A stretch of 64,000 nucleotides of DNA from Clusia tigrina (taxonomy: Eukaryota > Arthropoda > Insecta > Diptera > Clusiidae), in NCBI GenBank assembly GCA_920105625.2, contig OV050030.1, forward strand, positions 97,853,152 through 97,917,151, given 5' to 3'. The notes beneath the pieces are model-generated. The model did no database searches. It had not been told where the DNA came from and saw only the letters and a list, made by a program, of their open reading frames with translations. The position numbers and the translations under genes were made by a program. Shown here in pieces: positions 1-11,290 of the stretch (positions are counted from its first letter, which is position 1; each line of letters opens with the position of its first letter).

Positions 1-1486
1 TTACTGGCTAATCGTTCATTGGCATCGAAACCCGAATTGCTAACATCTCTTGTAGCATCAATTTTATCCGGTTGAATTTTCTCGTCCTTCTCCTTATCTG
101 ACCGTGCTTTGGCCCGCGTTTGCACTACTGAAACCTTCTGTGCCTGCGGTACTCTGCTGAGTGCATCCGCATTCAGATTCTTCTTCCCAGGTTTGTATAT
201 GATTTCAAAATCATACTCAGACAACTTGTGTCTGAACCTGGCTAGCCTAGACGTTTGGTCTTTCAAATTGGCTATGCCTCTCAACGGCTGATGATCAGTG
301 TATATTTTAAATGGGCGTCCTAGCAGATATGCCCTAAAATTCTTCGTAGCCCATACTATGGCTAGAAATTCCTTTTATATTGTGGAGTATCTTTTCTCTG
401 TATCGCTAAGCGCTCTGCTTGCGAATGCAATTGGTCGGTCATTACCGACTTCCCCTTGTGACAATACTGCCCCTAATGCTTCATTGCTAGCATCAGTGGT
501 CAACAAAAAACTTTGCTCAAAGTCGGGGTACGCCAAAATCGGTGGCGAGCTAATTATTTCTTTTAGCCTCTCGAATGCTTGCTGACATCTATCTGTCCAC
601 TCGAACTTTGCTTCGTTTCGTAGCAACTTATTAATCGGCAACGCAATTCCGGCTAGTCCTTCTACAAACTTTCTGTAATAGTTCACTAGTCCTAGGAATG
701 CTTGCACTTCCTTTCTATTTCGCTGAATCGCTAAATTTTTAACGGATTCCACCTTCTGCGGGTGAGGCAATGCTCCTGCTTCTGAGCAACGTTGGCCTAA
801 ATAAACCACCTCTCTTCGCAAAAATTGACACTTCTCCGTGTTCAATTTCAAATTGTGCTCTCATAATTTCTGGAGCAACTTTCACAAGTGTTGCGAATGC
901 TGCTGCAAGTTCTTCCCATAAATTACAATATCATCCAGATACACAAAACAATCTAACCCTTGCAAGCCTGTTAGCACATGGTTCATCAACCGTTGGAAGG
1001 TAGCCGGTGCTCCTGTTAATGCAAAAGGCATTCTATTAAACTCATAATGCCCCAAAACGGTGCTGAACGCGGTTTTTTTTGCTTATCTTGGGTATCCACC
1101 AGAACTTGGTGGTAGCCACTCGCTAAATCAAGTATAGAAAAATATCTACTGTGTCCCAATTGATCCAGAATCTCTTCTATCCTTGGTATCGGGAACACGT
1201 GCTAGATAGTGGCGTCGTTCAATTTCCTAAAATCGACGACCATTCTCCACTTCTTCTGACATTGAGCGCATCCCTTTTTTGGTACCAAAATTATTGGTGA
1301 GTTCCAAGGCGAGATACTCGGTGAAATTATGTTATCTTTTAACATTCCTTGCACTTGCCTATTTACCTCATCTTTCTGAGCTTTTGGCAATCTGTATTGT
1401 TTCTGGTTTATTGGCGGTTGATCTACCCTAGTAGGTATTTCATGCTCCACCTCTGGTGTATATGTCAACTGGTCTCCTTCCAGCAA
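1..1486 (-). pseudogene. pol: pol: reverse transcriptase and RNase H, degenerate
   Basis: Translation of the minus strand shows the Ty3/gypsy RT N-terminus (1202-1486; proline-rich entry, then WRMVVDFRKLND). RT motif A follows at 1016-1198 (FSILDLASGYHQ), and a YLDD catalytic motif is readable at about 930-941 in another frame. The RT thumb and RNase H follow at 375-851 (FLGLVNYYRKF, then LTTDASNEALGAVLSQ). RNase H continues to the window edge, with YTDHQPL near 295 and an NADALSR motif near 155. Lesions: an in-frame TAG near 1202, and a frameshift in an eight-T run (plus strand, near 1070) that separates motif A from YLDD. The gene continues past base 1, so the C-terminal integrase is not seen. 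Confidence 0.9.
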
Positions 1487-1534
1487 AAATATGTCATGGA
1501 ATGACGTACAAATGGCTTCTATTGACGTCTTTTA

Positions 1535-2422
1535 TTATAAATTTACGCTTGGGTCTAACTTCAGTGATTCTAGCACCCTCTCCATTCTTTTTCTTATATC
1601 TACCAGCTGAATCTGATTTACCGATCTATAATTCGGTTCCTTAAAATTATCGTAGCTAGTGAAATTAGGCCTGAAATCGTCATCCATCAGGTAGTCCTTT
1701 TCTGATGCGTTGAGTACGCAAGCGTACACCTTACCCTTGTCAACGTGCGTTAAGGTCTCTCCCATATATACGCCGTCCGCTAGCTGCTGCTTTTGCAAAA
1801 CAAGAGTCCTAAGTTCCGTGTTTACACGCATAGTAACTACTCTAGGTAACATTGCGTTCACTACCTCCATACAATTTTTAACCCTATTCACGGTTCCTTC
1901 CAGCCATGACATTAATGGGAGAGTAAGGATCCTATTCCTATTATCATCGTAAAATGATAACTGCTTGTCTAGCGCATCCAGTATAGTGCGGCCCCAGAGA
2001 TTATCGCGGCCAATTATCCCATCAGCCGGGATACCTTTCCTATCCACTCCCACTGCGTGCACTCTAAAACTCATACCCTTAGCTCCACTGTGCCCTATTC
2101 TGAGCGGCCTCAATGTCCTAATGCACCCTCCAAACGCTCTGTTAAGCGTTCTTAAGTCCATTTGATTAATGTCTAGCCCCTTCCGTAAAACACTAGATTT
2201 TACGAGGCTAGTGTCCGCCCCTGAATCTACTAATAGCACTAGCTTTCCACTGGCTGATTCCTTGGAGGGTATCTCGATGAAGGCATCACCTATCCTGCTC
2301 ATAGCGAAGCAATGTGCTTCCGTTCCCAACATGGACGCGTATCCACTTCCCAACTCCTCGCGATATTGAAAAGCCTCTTGCTCCTCCTTGTCCTGGACTG
2401 TAGTTTCTATATTACTACTCAA
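1535..2422 (-). pseudogene. Retroviral-type aspartic protease and pol N-terminus
   Basis: A 295-codon open frame with the aspartic protease active site LVDSGADTSLVKSSVL and, further on, the companion motif GIIGRDNLWG. These are the two landmarks of retropepsins of Ty3/gypsy elements. The protein would cut the Gag-Pol precursor. It lies in the same frame as the downstream RT, from which it is separated by two adjacent TAA codons at about 1532-1537. It is in the -1 frame relative to the upstream gag, and that frame stays open back into the end of gag, which fits expression by -1 frameshifting. The residues after the protease fold are not recognisable to me. Confidence 0.82.
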
Positions 2423-2469
2423 AAATACTTTCGGTCTAATTATTACTTTCTTTCTTTTGGCTTTCCAGT

Positions 2470-4227
2470 TTACTGGCCCCGACTGGGCCGCTGGAAGTTT
2501 CCCTGGTACCTTTGTTGGGATTGTCTATCCCTACATTCCGCTGCCCGATGTCCCATTCGTCCACATGAGAAGCATCTTAGCCCCTGTTTGGTGTTGCGTA
2601 TCCTTGGTTCACTTCTGGACTTCCAATTTGGTTGCTGCTGACCACTCCCAGTTTTGAAAGGATTTCTTCCTTGGTTAATTCCTTCTGTTAAATTAACTCG
2701 GGGACTACTGAAGTTACCCCTGCCGTCGCTCAAGGGTGGAACCGGGCGCCTCGTAGCTGGCTGCCTTCTACTTTGATTCCATTCTGTGTCTACTTGGCAC
2801 TGTTTACTTGCCTCATGACCGTAAGTTTGGCACGCCATACAGTAGGGCCTGTTTTTGCGAGTAACACATTCATCCCTTGTGTGCTCTGGCTTATCACAGA
2901 ATGAGCAAATGGGTTTCCTTGGCTGGAACCTCCCCACCAGGAATTCCCGGGCTCTTTCTTGCGGAAATTGGCCCATCAATCTTCAGGCTCCAAATCTGTT
3001 TTGCTGCTGTACTGTTCCTACCTCTGCTGGAGCATTCGTCCAGCAGATTCCACCTGTTGTCGTTCGTTGTTGTATTCTTGCTTCAGAGGACGAGACTGCT
3101 TCCACTAGCTCTGCCATACTCCTCGGCGTGAGAGTAAGAGTATAATTAGCTAAGTCCCTATTTATCAGGCCTGCCTTGAACACAGAAATCATAGTCCGTT
3201 CTACTTGAGCCTTGTATGCTGCAACATTTTCTAGAAACTGCCTGTTGGCTTCCGTCTCAGCAGCGTTCCCCAGAGACTGGAGCCTTCGTCTCCAGGCTCT
3301 CAATTCCTCCCCCGGTGTCTGAGTTGATTCCTGAATTTCCCGAACGAGACAGTCGTATGACTTTTGTTTTAAATACGTCCTATCCAAAAGTGCATATAAT
3401 TCTTCCAGGGTACTTACTGAGCTATTCACCAGTAAATCAAATGCATCACCTGTGGTTCTTTGCCTAATATACTTTATTAAATGTTCCCCGTCCGCTTCCG
3501 GAACACTCTGTTGCGCTAGCTCACAGCCTTCTTTGAAGCGCCGGATCTCAGTTCTCAGGTCATACAACTCGACTCCTGAGAACATGGGCACCAACTTTTC
3601 CACCGCATGAGCAATTTGCAGAATGCCCATTTTATAGCTTTGTGTTTTCTCAATTGCTGGTGAAACCTTAGCTTTATTAATCTCTTTGGGAGTTTCCAAA
3701 TTCTCTTCTCCCGGATCTGAGAGGTAATTGGCCAGTGACGGACTCAAACAAATTATTCATCGATCGTTTGTTCGTACAGGTGAAATACTGTCCACAGGAT
3801 CGGGACTTTGCTGCACTGTTACTGCTTCCGTCTCTTTTGGCGGATATCCCTGATTTTCGTTATTTATCGGGCTTCCCGGAGAAAAAGGGTCGACACCGAA
3901 TTCAGATGCGCCAAAGAAAAATTCCCCTTGCCTTTCTTCATTAAGTACTAATTTTGGCTTCACCATGCGGCTTATCCCTTCTGGTGTTAAATATTCCGGC
4001 CAACGTACTTCCGGAGGCAATGTCAATACTGTCTGCGTAAATCCAGTTGATGCTGATTTTGATCTCTCCCTATTCAGTGAGGTCCTATTGGTCGCCCGTC
4101 CTCTTTTCAATTCCGCACACTCCATTTCGAACAGCGATGCTGCTTCCTCTGTTTCCGTCAATCTCTGAGAAAGTTCCTCTACCTTATTCTCAAGATACTC
4201 TTTTTGTGCTCTACAATCTTGTTTTCC
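2470..4227 (-). pseudogene. gag: gag: capsid and nucleocapsid, three CCHC-like knuckles
   Basis: One minus-strand frame runs from about 4227 to 2470, interrupted by in-frame stops at 3757-3759 and 2983-2985. The middle is a capsid-like helical region (LVPMFSGVELYDLRTEIRRF) that is nearly identical in element E2. The C-terminal part holds cysteine/histidine clusters of nucleocapsid type: CSFCDKPEHTRDEC, CMACQTYGHEASKQC and CFSCGRMGHRAAEC. The protein would form the virus-like particle and package element RNA. Without the two nonsense codons and the upstream frameshift this would be a conventional gag, so the copy is a recent pseudogene and not an ancient relic. Confidence 0.88.
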
Positions 4228-4769
4228 TATGAAAACTGAACAACTTTTCTTCTGTTCTTCTTTGGATTGCCGTTAAGGCTTGATCCGCTGCTTCTAATGG
4301 TGACATAGCTCCTCCGGCATTCGCCTGCTTCCACAATTCCTTCTTCCCTGCTCGTACTCGCTTCAAACTGGTCAACTATCTTCCCAGTAAACAGCTCCAC
4401 CTCTGACTGTATTGATTTAAATTTGTTCCTTACTTCCTCGTCTGGCGAAACCAAACTCACAGTTTGTTGTCCTAATTCCTCTAATTCAGAACTAAATGTA
4501 TCTGACCATTCGTTGACCAGACTCTTTATGTAGTCTGCGTAATTTTCCGCAAAATATTTTCCCATGCCGTACTCAACTGCGTGAGGCAACAACAGTCCAT
4601 GATTATTGTTGAACTCTCTCCCCAGATTTTGCAACTGTGTTATTCGCTTGCGGTAATACACGTTGTCCTTACGTAACCTGCCGTCTTTCTTAAAATTACG
4701 GACCAATTTTTCAATCGCTTCTCCAATTTCCTCCTGCATCAGCAGTAATCCTTGCGCTTCCTTCGTCAT
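4227..4769 (-). pseudogene. gag N-terminal segment (frameshifted from the rest)
   Basis: A 180-codon frame starting at 4769. It is rich in charged helix-forming residues and has no conserved motif I can name. It aligns by eye with the 119-residue frame at 38420-38779 of element E2: the same order of E-x-YY-KRI, KYFAE/EYFAKDY and a W-containing helix. That marks it as the N-terminal part of the same gag. It is one frame off from the capsid frame, and the shift occurs close to 4228. Its start is the first ATG after the leader; no other signal fixes it. Confidence 0.7.
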
Positions 4770-5824
4770 ATCCCAAATGCCAGAACAGCTGGCGTATCCC
4801 CATTACCAAAACAATTTACAAATAAAACCCAATAATTGTTAAAACTTGTTATTAACTTATCCCAATTTTTTTTTATTTCATCTTACTTAATGATAAATAC
4901 AAATTTATTAAAAAACCTTCCACCGTAAATTCTATCTTAATATTCTTTCTTTACTTATCGTCCATCACAAGTTCCATTTCCGCTGGCTACCGGCGTCCAT
5001 TAAGTCCTTCCATCAGTGCAAATTGGTCCTTGACTTCCTCACAGATACTCCTAGATTTCCTCTCACCATCTTTAATACTCCCAAAAATCCATAGAAATGA
5101 TTTACAGGCAAAAGTGTCTTGATTCATTCCCGGAAATTTGAATTCATATTTAAAAATAAACCCGTAATGTATGCGCCAAGTAATAATAGCATTTAAATGT
5201 TTTCAATATCCAATTTTAATATACGAACCGAAATTTAATATATCTTAATCGCAGCTACGAAACACGCTGCCAATCGAAAACTCGCAACGCCCCCAAAAAG
5301 TAACTTTATTCAAGTGCTTGACACGGACAAGAGAATCAAACTCTAATCCCGCGAGACGAGCATAAAGAACACCATCCCCTATTAAGAATGCATGAACCCC
5401 ATACCGTGGCACGTTCTTTCCGAACCAAACCAACCGGTATGCACAAGTTCGCAATACAATAGGGGTCAGTAACCCGCGAGGAAATTTTTTCCTCTAGACT
5501 CATTTTCATACATTTCACACCCCCCGAGAATGCTGAAATAAGAAGTAAGTAAAAATATGAGCCTAATCTCAGTGAAACAAACCTATACAACCTAACCGCA
5601 GCTACTATTCAGCCCCGATGCTGCTTCTTCTGCATGACCGGCGCAAAAGCGCCCACACGGCCACCGAAGAATTGTCGACAAAATTCACTTAAATACTAAA
5701 ATGTCCTAATATAAGCATACTCACCATTATTGCATTCGAAGACATCTCCTCTTTGAATTTGTTGCAGGATGCTTCCCTGCTACAGGGTTCCTTGCCCTAG
5801 GATTCCTCCTGTAGGTCCTTTAGT
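4770..5824 (-). other. Leader of element E1, no gene recognised
   Basis: About 1 kb of AT-rich sequence between the primer-binding site and the first gag codon. Short frames (for example 5245-5454 and 5336-5590, minus) overlap and have no recognisable content. The stretch just next to the primer-binding site is clearly similar to the matching part of element E2 (near 40,790-40,838). Confidence 0.6.
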
Positions 5825-5836
5825 CCGGCTGCGCCA
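5825..5836 (-). other. Primer-binding site of E1
   Basis: On the minus strand the bases read TGGCGCAGCCGG, three bases inside the LTR end. A site starting TGGCGCAG is, from memory, typical of 17.6/297-type gypsy elements primed by a serine tRNA. The identical 12-mer sits at the same place in element E2 (40839-40850), which supports the call. Confidence 0.75.
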
Positions 5837-5839
5837 AAA

Positions 5840-5985
5840 TGTTGGGGTCCTTGCTGCTCGTCGGGAGACGTCCTGTCTCGTTTCGCTGGGCGCGTCGCTG
5901 AAAACACTAAACCACTTTCTTAAATAATCACTGCACTACAAATTTTATTACATCTGATAAAACACGCAGAACTGAGGCGAATATT
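5840..5985 (-). repeat. LTR (truncated) of element E1
   Basis: The LTR ends in the conventional CA (TGTTGG on the plus strand at 5840) next to the primer-binding site. An AATAAA-type signal is visible on the minus strand near 5960. It is related to the 319-bp LTR of E2 in its terminal part but clearly diverged. Sequence beyond roughly 5985 reads as plus-strand env remnant instead of U3, so most of U3 is missing. The breakpoint is an estimate. Confidence 0.6.
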
Positions 5986-6240
5986 ATCCACAAACATGAA
6001 AACCATAAACGAACTACTAAAAGAAGCCAGAAACTAAGAGGCAATGATAACTTTTAACGAGATGCATCAAAAAACACACGCCTTGTTAAAGGTGGAGGAA
6101 TAGGTACAGCAATAGCATTGTTTGTAATACTTGCAGTAGCATTACTTCTCATTGTAAAACGACGCATGCGAGGACCATTCCTACGACAGCAGCAACCACC
6201 AACTAAGAATGCAGAAAATGATGACGTAGTCATAAATTAA
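5985..6240 (+). pseudogene. Env-like C-terminal remnant (membrane anchor and tail)
   Basis: A plus-strand frame ending in TAA at about 6240 encodes a glycine-rich lead-in and a ~20-residue hydrophobic stretch (ALFVILAVALLLIV). Then come a basic stop-transfer patch (KRRMRG) and a short polar tail. This is the layout of the transmembrane end of an insect gypsy-type envelope or other type I membrane protein. The frame is broken about 35 codons upstream of the stop. It is opposite in strand to E1, so it belongs to another element whose body is gone. A host membrane protein cannot be excluded. Confidence 0.45.
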
Positions 6241-6848
6241 ATTAGCTAACAAAAAATTAAATAAAATCCATATATCAACGTAAAAAGAATAATGATAATT
6301 ATTGAACATTATACGTACACATATATCAGAGGCTCAAATTATTGTTAAGAACCATTACAAAATACAATAACAAATTAAATAACTTCAAATAAATGAACAA
6401 AAAATTGATATGCTACAGCGAAAATACGGGTAATTAAAATGAAATAACATATCTTATTTAAACATATTTTTTATCTACAGTTCTATTACATAATTAATAA
6501 ATTTAAATGATTATTAATCCAATATGAACGGCAAGAAAGTCTTATATAACCAAAAGTGCATTTATTTTATACTAAGAATTTAATACCATATGTGAATTCA
6601 TATCAAAACGAATAAAAAAATAAAAAAATAAATATTTTAATAATAATAATAAGCATATTGTAATGGAAGATAAGCTATTGGAAGGCAGGCATACTATGTT
6701 CTCGAAAAAGAGGGGAGGGGTGTTGTGAGCCAAGTTTAGCCTACTCACGGTGTCATTCACATACTACAAAGTTGTCATATATAACTAATTTATAAACATA
6801 TTAAGAAACGAGTACAGAAGTCTGAAGTCGGGTTAGACCGATTTCGAA
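6241..6848. other. AT-rich stretch, no gene
   Basis: Very AT-rich sequence with short A/T runs (for example near 6610-6650). No coding signal, repeat structure or RNA gene that I can support. If the env remnant before it and the LTR end at 8130-8333 belong together, this would be the start of that LTR. Confidence 0.4.
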
Positions 6849-7900
6849 ATACCCTTTACCTGTTCTTGTGCGTGCAACTTCAACAATGGGGATGTTTTCT
6901 TTATAAATCATCATTAGGGGCATAATTAAGGTAATTTTTGATAGGGTACCTTGAAATGATTATATCGATACCTTTTCTTGTGTATGGCTTTGTAAAGTCA
7001 ATATAACCACTAATATAAAATATCGTCAAAAAATATTGTATAGGTCGAAAGTTATAATAATATGCCAATAGTGGACGTGGCTGTTAAAATAACACGCCCA
7101 TTTTTTGTGTGGTGTTTAATGTTAGTACCCGCAACATTCCACTGAAATTTCATTGAGAAATCTTTCAAATCACAGTAAAGATTTTTCGCTAACTGTGGGT
7201 GTGGCAGTTGTATTATGATCTCCATATTCTGCACACACACACTATTATGGACCGCATGTATATTTCACTGGCATCAATATGAGCATAGGTAGCCTAATTT
7301 TATTTTTAGACCCGAAAGTTCCTAATATCAAAAGTTGGCGTGTCTTTTCTCAGATCAGCCCCATATGTTGCCATAGCTTTATAATGTCCACATGTTCCTT
7401 CCCGTAACATTTCGTCCGTAAATCTCTACCAGATCTTAAGTTATTAATATTTGTTAATAGTGGGCGTGGCAGTTAATATATACCGCCAACTTATTCCACA
7501 GTGTTTAGTAGGAGCCATATCTCCATAACTGCCAAACTGCATCACTATTCCATCAATTGGACCGAAGTTATTGTGATTTTAAAAAAGGTGAAAAAAGTTC
7601 CTTATATGGGAGGTAGGCATGGTTTTTGTCCAAATCGGCCCATATAGCAATCTGGTTCTGTATCTTTGTCCAGACTATACTTTTGCAACATTTCATTACG
7701 ATAGCTCTAACGGTGTAGAAAAAAAGTGGCCACAGACGGACAGACGGACGGACAAAATAAAAATTGCTGAGAAAGTGATTCTGATCATATCTGTATTTAT
7801 ATGTCCATACCTACCACGCCTCCTTCTTGAAATTGCAACCCCTCTCAAAAGCACAAAATTAGTATACCCTATTGACCTTTTTTAAAGGTAAAGGGTATAA
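6849..7900 (+). repeat. ~1 kb interspersed repeat, copy 1
   Basis: This stretch matches 30262-31290 in reverse orientation over its whole length. Shared blocks include a tandem gacg/gacag array near 7735-7755, the CCACGCCC/GGGCGTGGC motifs and the phrase about a fivefold CACACA near 7230. The left end reads ATACCCTTTACC (6849-6860) and the right end GGTAAAGGGTAT (7887-7898), so the copy is bounded by a 12-bp inverted repeat. The right end also forms its own hairpin (7863-7899). There is no coding frame of note. It looks like a non-autonomous DNA element or an old dispersed repeat; I cannot name the family. Confidence 0.7.
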
Positions 7901-8129
7901 TTATGTACACAATAACTGGCAAAGACGTGTCTACTTTTAGGAGGCACGTACGATTTAAGAACAATGGTAAATAAGAATTGGTAGAATACATTCGAACTAT
8001 ACATGTGTACGATTGAACCGCCCTAAACTTTCAATCATATTGAAAGCATCAACATTTTCCCACAAGCAGTCGTTAAATTGCTTTGGTTGCAAAATAAGAA
8101 GTAAGTAAGCAACTATGATATATACGAGT

Positions 8130-8333
8130 ATAACGTAGAATTAAAATATAAATAGCAGTAATTTTTTAATAAACAAGCAGATTTACTTTAGAACAAAGAT
8201 TGAAGTGTTCTCATTTTGAAAGTGATTGGCAGCTGAAAAGCACCTGAGATCCTGAGTACGATTGGCAGCTGAGAAGCGCCGTTAAAGTACGAACAGCAGC
8301 ATTGGAGCAGAGCAAAAGCAACTACACCCAACA
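8130..8333 (+). repeat. LTR 3' part of a plus-strand LTR element
   Basis: Sequence ending in CCCAACA at 8333 is followed by a T run and a GC-rich stretch resembling a primer-binding site, as expected for the downstream end of an LTR. An AATAAA is present near 8169-8173. The remaining internal region is missing: from about 8440 onward LINE sequence on the minus strand takes over. The LTR start is not visible. Confidence 0.5.
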
Positions 8334-8339
8334 TTTTTT

Positions 8340-8357
8340 TTGCGCGGCCGGTAGGAT
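8340..8357 (+). other. Probable primer-binding site
   Basis: TTGCGCGGCCGGTAGGAT follows the LTR end. It differs at a few positions from TGGCGCAGYCGGTAGGA, the serine-tRNA-type site of gypsy elements as I remember it. The degenerate match and the absence of gag downstream make it a relic. Confidence 0.45.
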
Positions 8358-8559
8358 CCGGCCAACATGTTGAGGATACGCTACAACACTGGCTTGTAGA
8401 GGAAACAGCTATTGCTGTACCTTTTTTAGATTAATATTTTTAAGGAAATTTCAAATTAACAATAATATTTCATTATGTTATGATGAAGTGAATCTTTTCA
8501 ACCCATATATTGTGCTGGAATTACTCCTCAGTTCATTAACGTATACGTTGGAATGCTTC

Positions 8560-9650
8560 TCAAGTCTTTATTTATAACTTCGGTTGTATTTAAGTATTTC
8601 TTCTTGTACAGTTAGCATTTTTAGATCATGATGTATCCCATCATTTGTGACGTAACATGGTACATTTGTTATCATCCCTAGTACTTTGGACTGAAATCTT
8701 TGTATGATGGCTGTTCCATAGTTAAATTCCATATCACCATATTAACTTGACAATTGCTTTATATATGAGTAGTGTGTATTCTAGAGACACTTCTGAGTTG
8801 TTACTAATTAACCAGTGCAGTTTTTTAGCTTTATACCTAGCTGTTTTCTTTTTGTGAAGATGTGCTTCTGCCATGTGAACCTTCTGTCCAGATGGAGGTC
8901 AAAATATTTCACTCTATTTTCTTGAGGTAGATATTCATTATTAAGAGTTACTGGTAGACAATTTTCCCAGTGAGTCTCGTTAGTCATCTCAGCAGATTGT
9001 TCGCCTTCAACTTTCATTTATCATCCCAGTTTTGTATATTTCAGCTCAATTGAAGATACGTTGAGGCAGTTTTTGGTTTAACATGGCTTGCTATTATAAT
9101 AATATCATCAGCGATAGTAGCGGTCGTGGTAGTCTATGCTGTGGGCTAGTCGGCAATGAATAAAGTGTAGAGCGCTGGAGCCATTACGCTACCTTGAGGT
9201 ACACTTGACCTTATTTCGTATATTGGCGTAAGTTCTTCAGTAAATTTGTTCAGTATAGTGAAGCGACTGTAATCGGATCATTAATACTATTTATTTTAAT
9301 GCTTATGCTTTGAATATTGTATTTTGGTAATGGTCGTTAATTACATGTTGGATATTGTTCTTAATTATAATCACTGCTCCTCCTCGGGCAGTTCCAGCTG
9401 GATAGTTTGTGATGTGGATTTTGTAATTCTTAATGGTAATATGACTTTTGTATGTAAAATATGTTTCCGAGAGGAACATACTCTATTAGGGATGCTTTAA
9501 TTTCATGACTGTGCTGTTTATGGCCATTAGCGTTCTACTCTGCAAATCTAAGTTGGTGTCAGTCGTTTAATTTTATTACGACTGTAAGACGCTAAGCATT
9601 ATTCTCCTTTGTTCCATAAGTTCTTTCAGCAGTATTTTGACAGTTATTGA
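8560..9650 (-). mobile_element. Jockey-clade LINE fragment A, internally deleted
   Basis: Minus strand. 9260-9650 reads as the endonuclease N-terminus (LLSETYFTYKS, then GTARGGAVIIIKNNIQH). 9050-9240 reads as RT motif B (SVPQGSVMAPALYTLFIAD) and an ADD box, and 8808-9017 as the jockey C-terminal RT block (KYFDLHLDRRFTWQKHI). 8560-8800 is the tail with an IQLW-like stretch. Most of the endonuclease and the front half of RT are absent at about 9250, so two distant parts of ORF2 are joined. Several in-frame stops are present. No poly-A tail or target-site duplication could be fixed. Confidence 0.75.
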
Positions 9651-9894
9651 GGACATTATTGAACGACTAGTTTTTCTTTAACGGGTGCAATGAATATTTA
9701 TATTTCTCTCGTACCATGGTGCGTTCACATTGATTCTTATTATTCTAGACTGAGCTCGTTGAATTTTCTCTGTAATAAAAGAACTAGTAGTTCACCATAA
9801 CTGAGCGTTATATGACCAAATCGGGTTGATTGCGGCTTTGTACAGAAAAACTTTGTGTTCTATCGGAAGACGAAAATTTGTTTGTGCTGAAAAA

Positions 9895-10215
9895 TTAAAA
9901 TTTTTGGGCCGTTATATTTATGTGCTTATGCTTGACTTCTATATGTTTGCGCCAAGTCAACTTTCTGTCGAGATGTATTCCAAGATAGGTAGCTTCACAG
10001 GATACAGGAATGGTGACGTTGTTAAGATTCAGGGCTGCGGGGCTACCTTGACGTAGTGTAAACGTGTCATGTTTGCTTTTCGATTCGTTTACTCTTATGC
10101 GCCAGTTACAGAGCCAAGTTTCCATATTTCGCAAATGTCGTTTTAGGCTAGCTGATGCAGCGTCTGCTACTGAGTGAGAACATAGTATCGCAGTGTCGAC
10201 AGCATGAATTTACAT
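9895..10215 (-). pseudogene. Jockey RT C-terminal piece
   Basis: Contains ETWLCNWRIRVNESKSKH and EATYLGIHLDRKLTWRKHI, the highly conserved block after the RT palm in jockey-clade LINEs. The catalytic FADD box is not present upstream because of the internal deletion near 10210. Confidence 0.8.
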
Positions 10216-10327
10216 GTTTTCCACAAAGAGTAGTTTGTTTCCTTGCCTGGAGTAAGTTTTGCCGTGAGCTCTCTCAAACTTATATCCCTATGATTTCTTA
10301 AGCACTTCTTTTAGACGTTGATCAGCT

Positions 10328-11290
10328 TCAGCTAGTTTTTGTTTCAACATGGGTGATCGCGCCCTCTGCCATTCTTTTCTCTCTTGCCAGCGTCTCAATA
10401 TCTCCGGAAGTGACAGTTCTTTTAGAGTATGAAGATGAATTAGTTGCAGCAGTTAAATGCCCGGCTCCCGAGATCAGTAGTGCGCTAAGTTTGCCAACAA
10501 GGAAGTCTATATTCTGTGCTGTTTTTAACACTGGATCAGTATTTAGATGGCTGCTAATATATTGACGATAGTTTAGCCAACTGGTTTTGCGATTTGTTAT
10601 TTTCATTGGCTGTACATTACGCATTGGATGTTTCTGCAAGTTAATTATAACAGACGAATGATCTGACGATAAGCCGAAGCATTCTTCCGCTGAGAGGAAG
10701 TGTCGGTCAATGTTTCTAGTGACGCCAAAATCAATTAGGGCCGGAATTGTGCTAAAATCAAATGGCCAGTGGGTGGGTTTGCCAGTAGATATAATATCCA
10801 GTTTATTTGTCGTATTGAATACAGAATTCGATACAGCTACCCTCTTTTTGGGTTTATAAGCCGAGGACCCTAAAGCGTATACTTGACTTTAAAGTCTCCT
10901 GCTGTAAAAATTTTGAGCCTAGAGTGTTGAAGAAATCAAGAAATTGACATTCAGTCATGTTGGACCTTGGAGGGCAATACACTGCGCATATTTTAAATTC
11001 ATCACACCAGCACTGCAGCGAAACCGATGTTGCTTGTATGTACTCTTTTGGGTATTCGTCTACTGCATGTTATTTAATACGGTTTTTAACTAGATTTCCT
11101 GTTCCACCACGTGCTTTACCGTCTAGTTGATTTGTGAGTGGTAATTTCAAATAGTTGTTTGAGGTAAAATGGGTTTCAGATAGCAGTAGTATATCAATTC
11201 CATTTGTTTGAAGGAAATTTTGAACCTCTTTTTGCGTTTGCAAACGCCGTTGGCATTCCAATGACATATTTTGAAAATGTTTATTTTCGA
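10328..11290 (-). pseudogene. LINE apurinic-type endonuclease domain, degenerate
   Basis: Starts like other jockey endonucleases with ICHWNANGV (near 11267-11290), then LLLSETHFTSNNYLKLP. Later comes a SSDHS motif (near 10650) of the kind that carries the catalytic Asp and His. Frames are broken at least three times. This domain nicks the target DNA to prime reverse transcription in intact elements. Confidence 0.75.

Larger units (their letters stand above)
1..5985 (-). mobile_element. Ty3/gypsy LTR retrotransposon E1 (partial)
   Basis: On the minus strand the order is LTR end, primer-binding site, ~1 kb leader, gag with zinc knuckles, aspartic protease, reverse transcriptase and RNase H. 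This is the Ty3/gypsy order. Integrase and the 3' LTR lie beyond the left edge. The copy is dead: gag carries in-frame stops and one frameshift, and pol has in-frame stops near 1202 and 1535 and a frameshift in an A run near 1070. The upstream LTR appears cut at about 5985, where plus-strand env-like sequence begins. A related gag, leader and LTR (E2) lies at 36.9-41.2 kb and a third gag fragment at 61.5 kb. Family assignment is solid; the right end is approximate. Confidence 0.9.

Noticed and set aside
6849..7900. Copy 1 of the 1 kb repeat as a Transib-derived MITE
   Set aside because: Its ends do not start with CACAGTG-type heptamers and no 5-bp duplication was found; only a short motif is shared.
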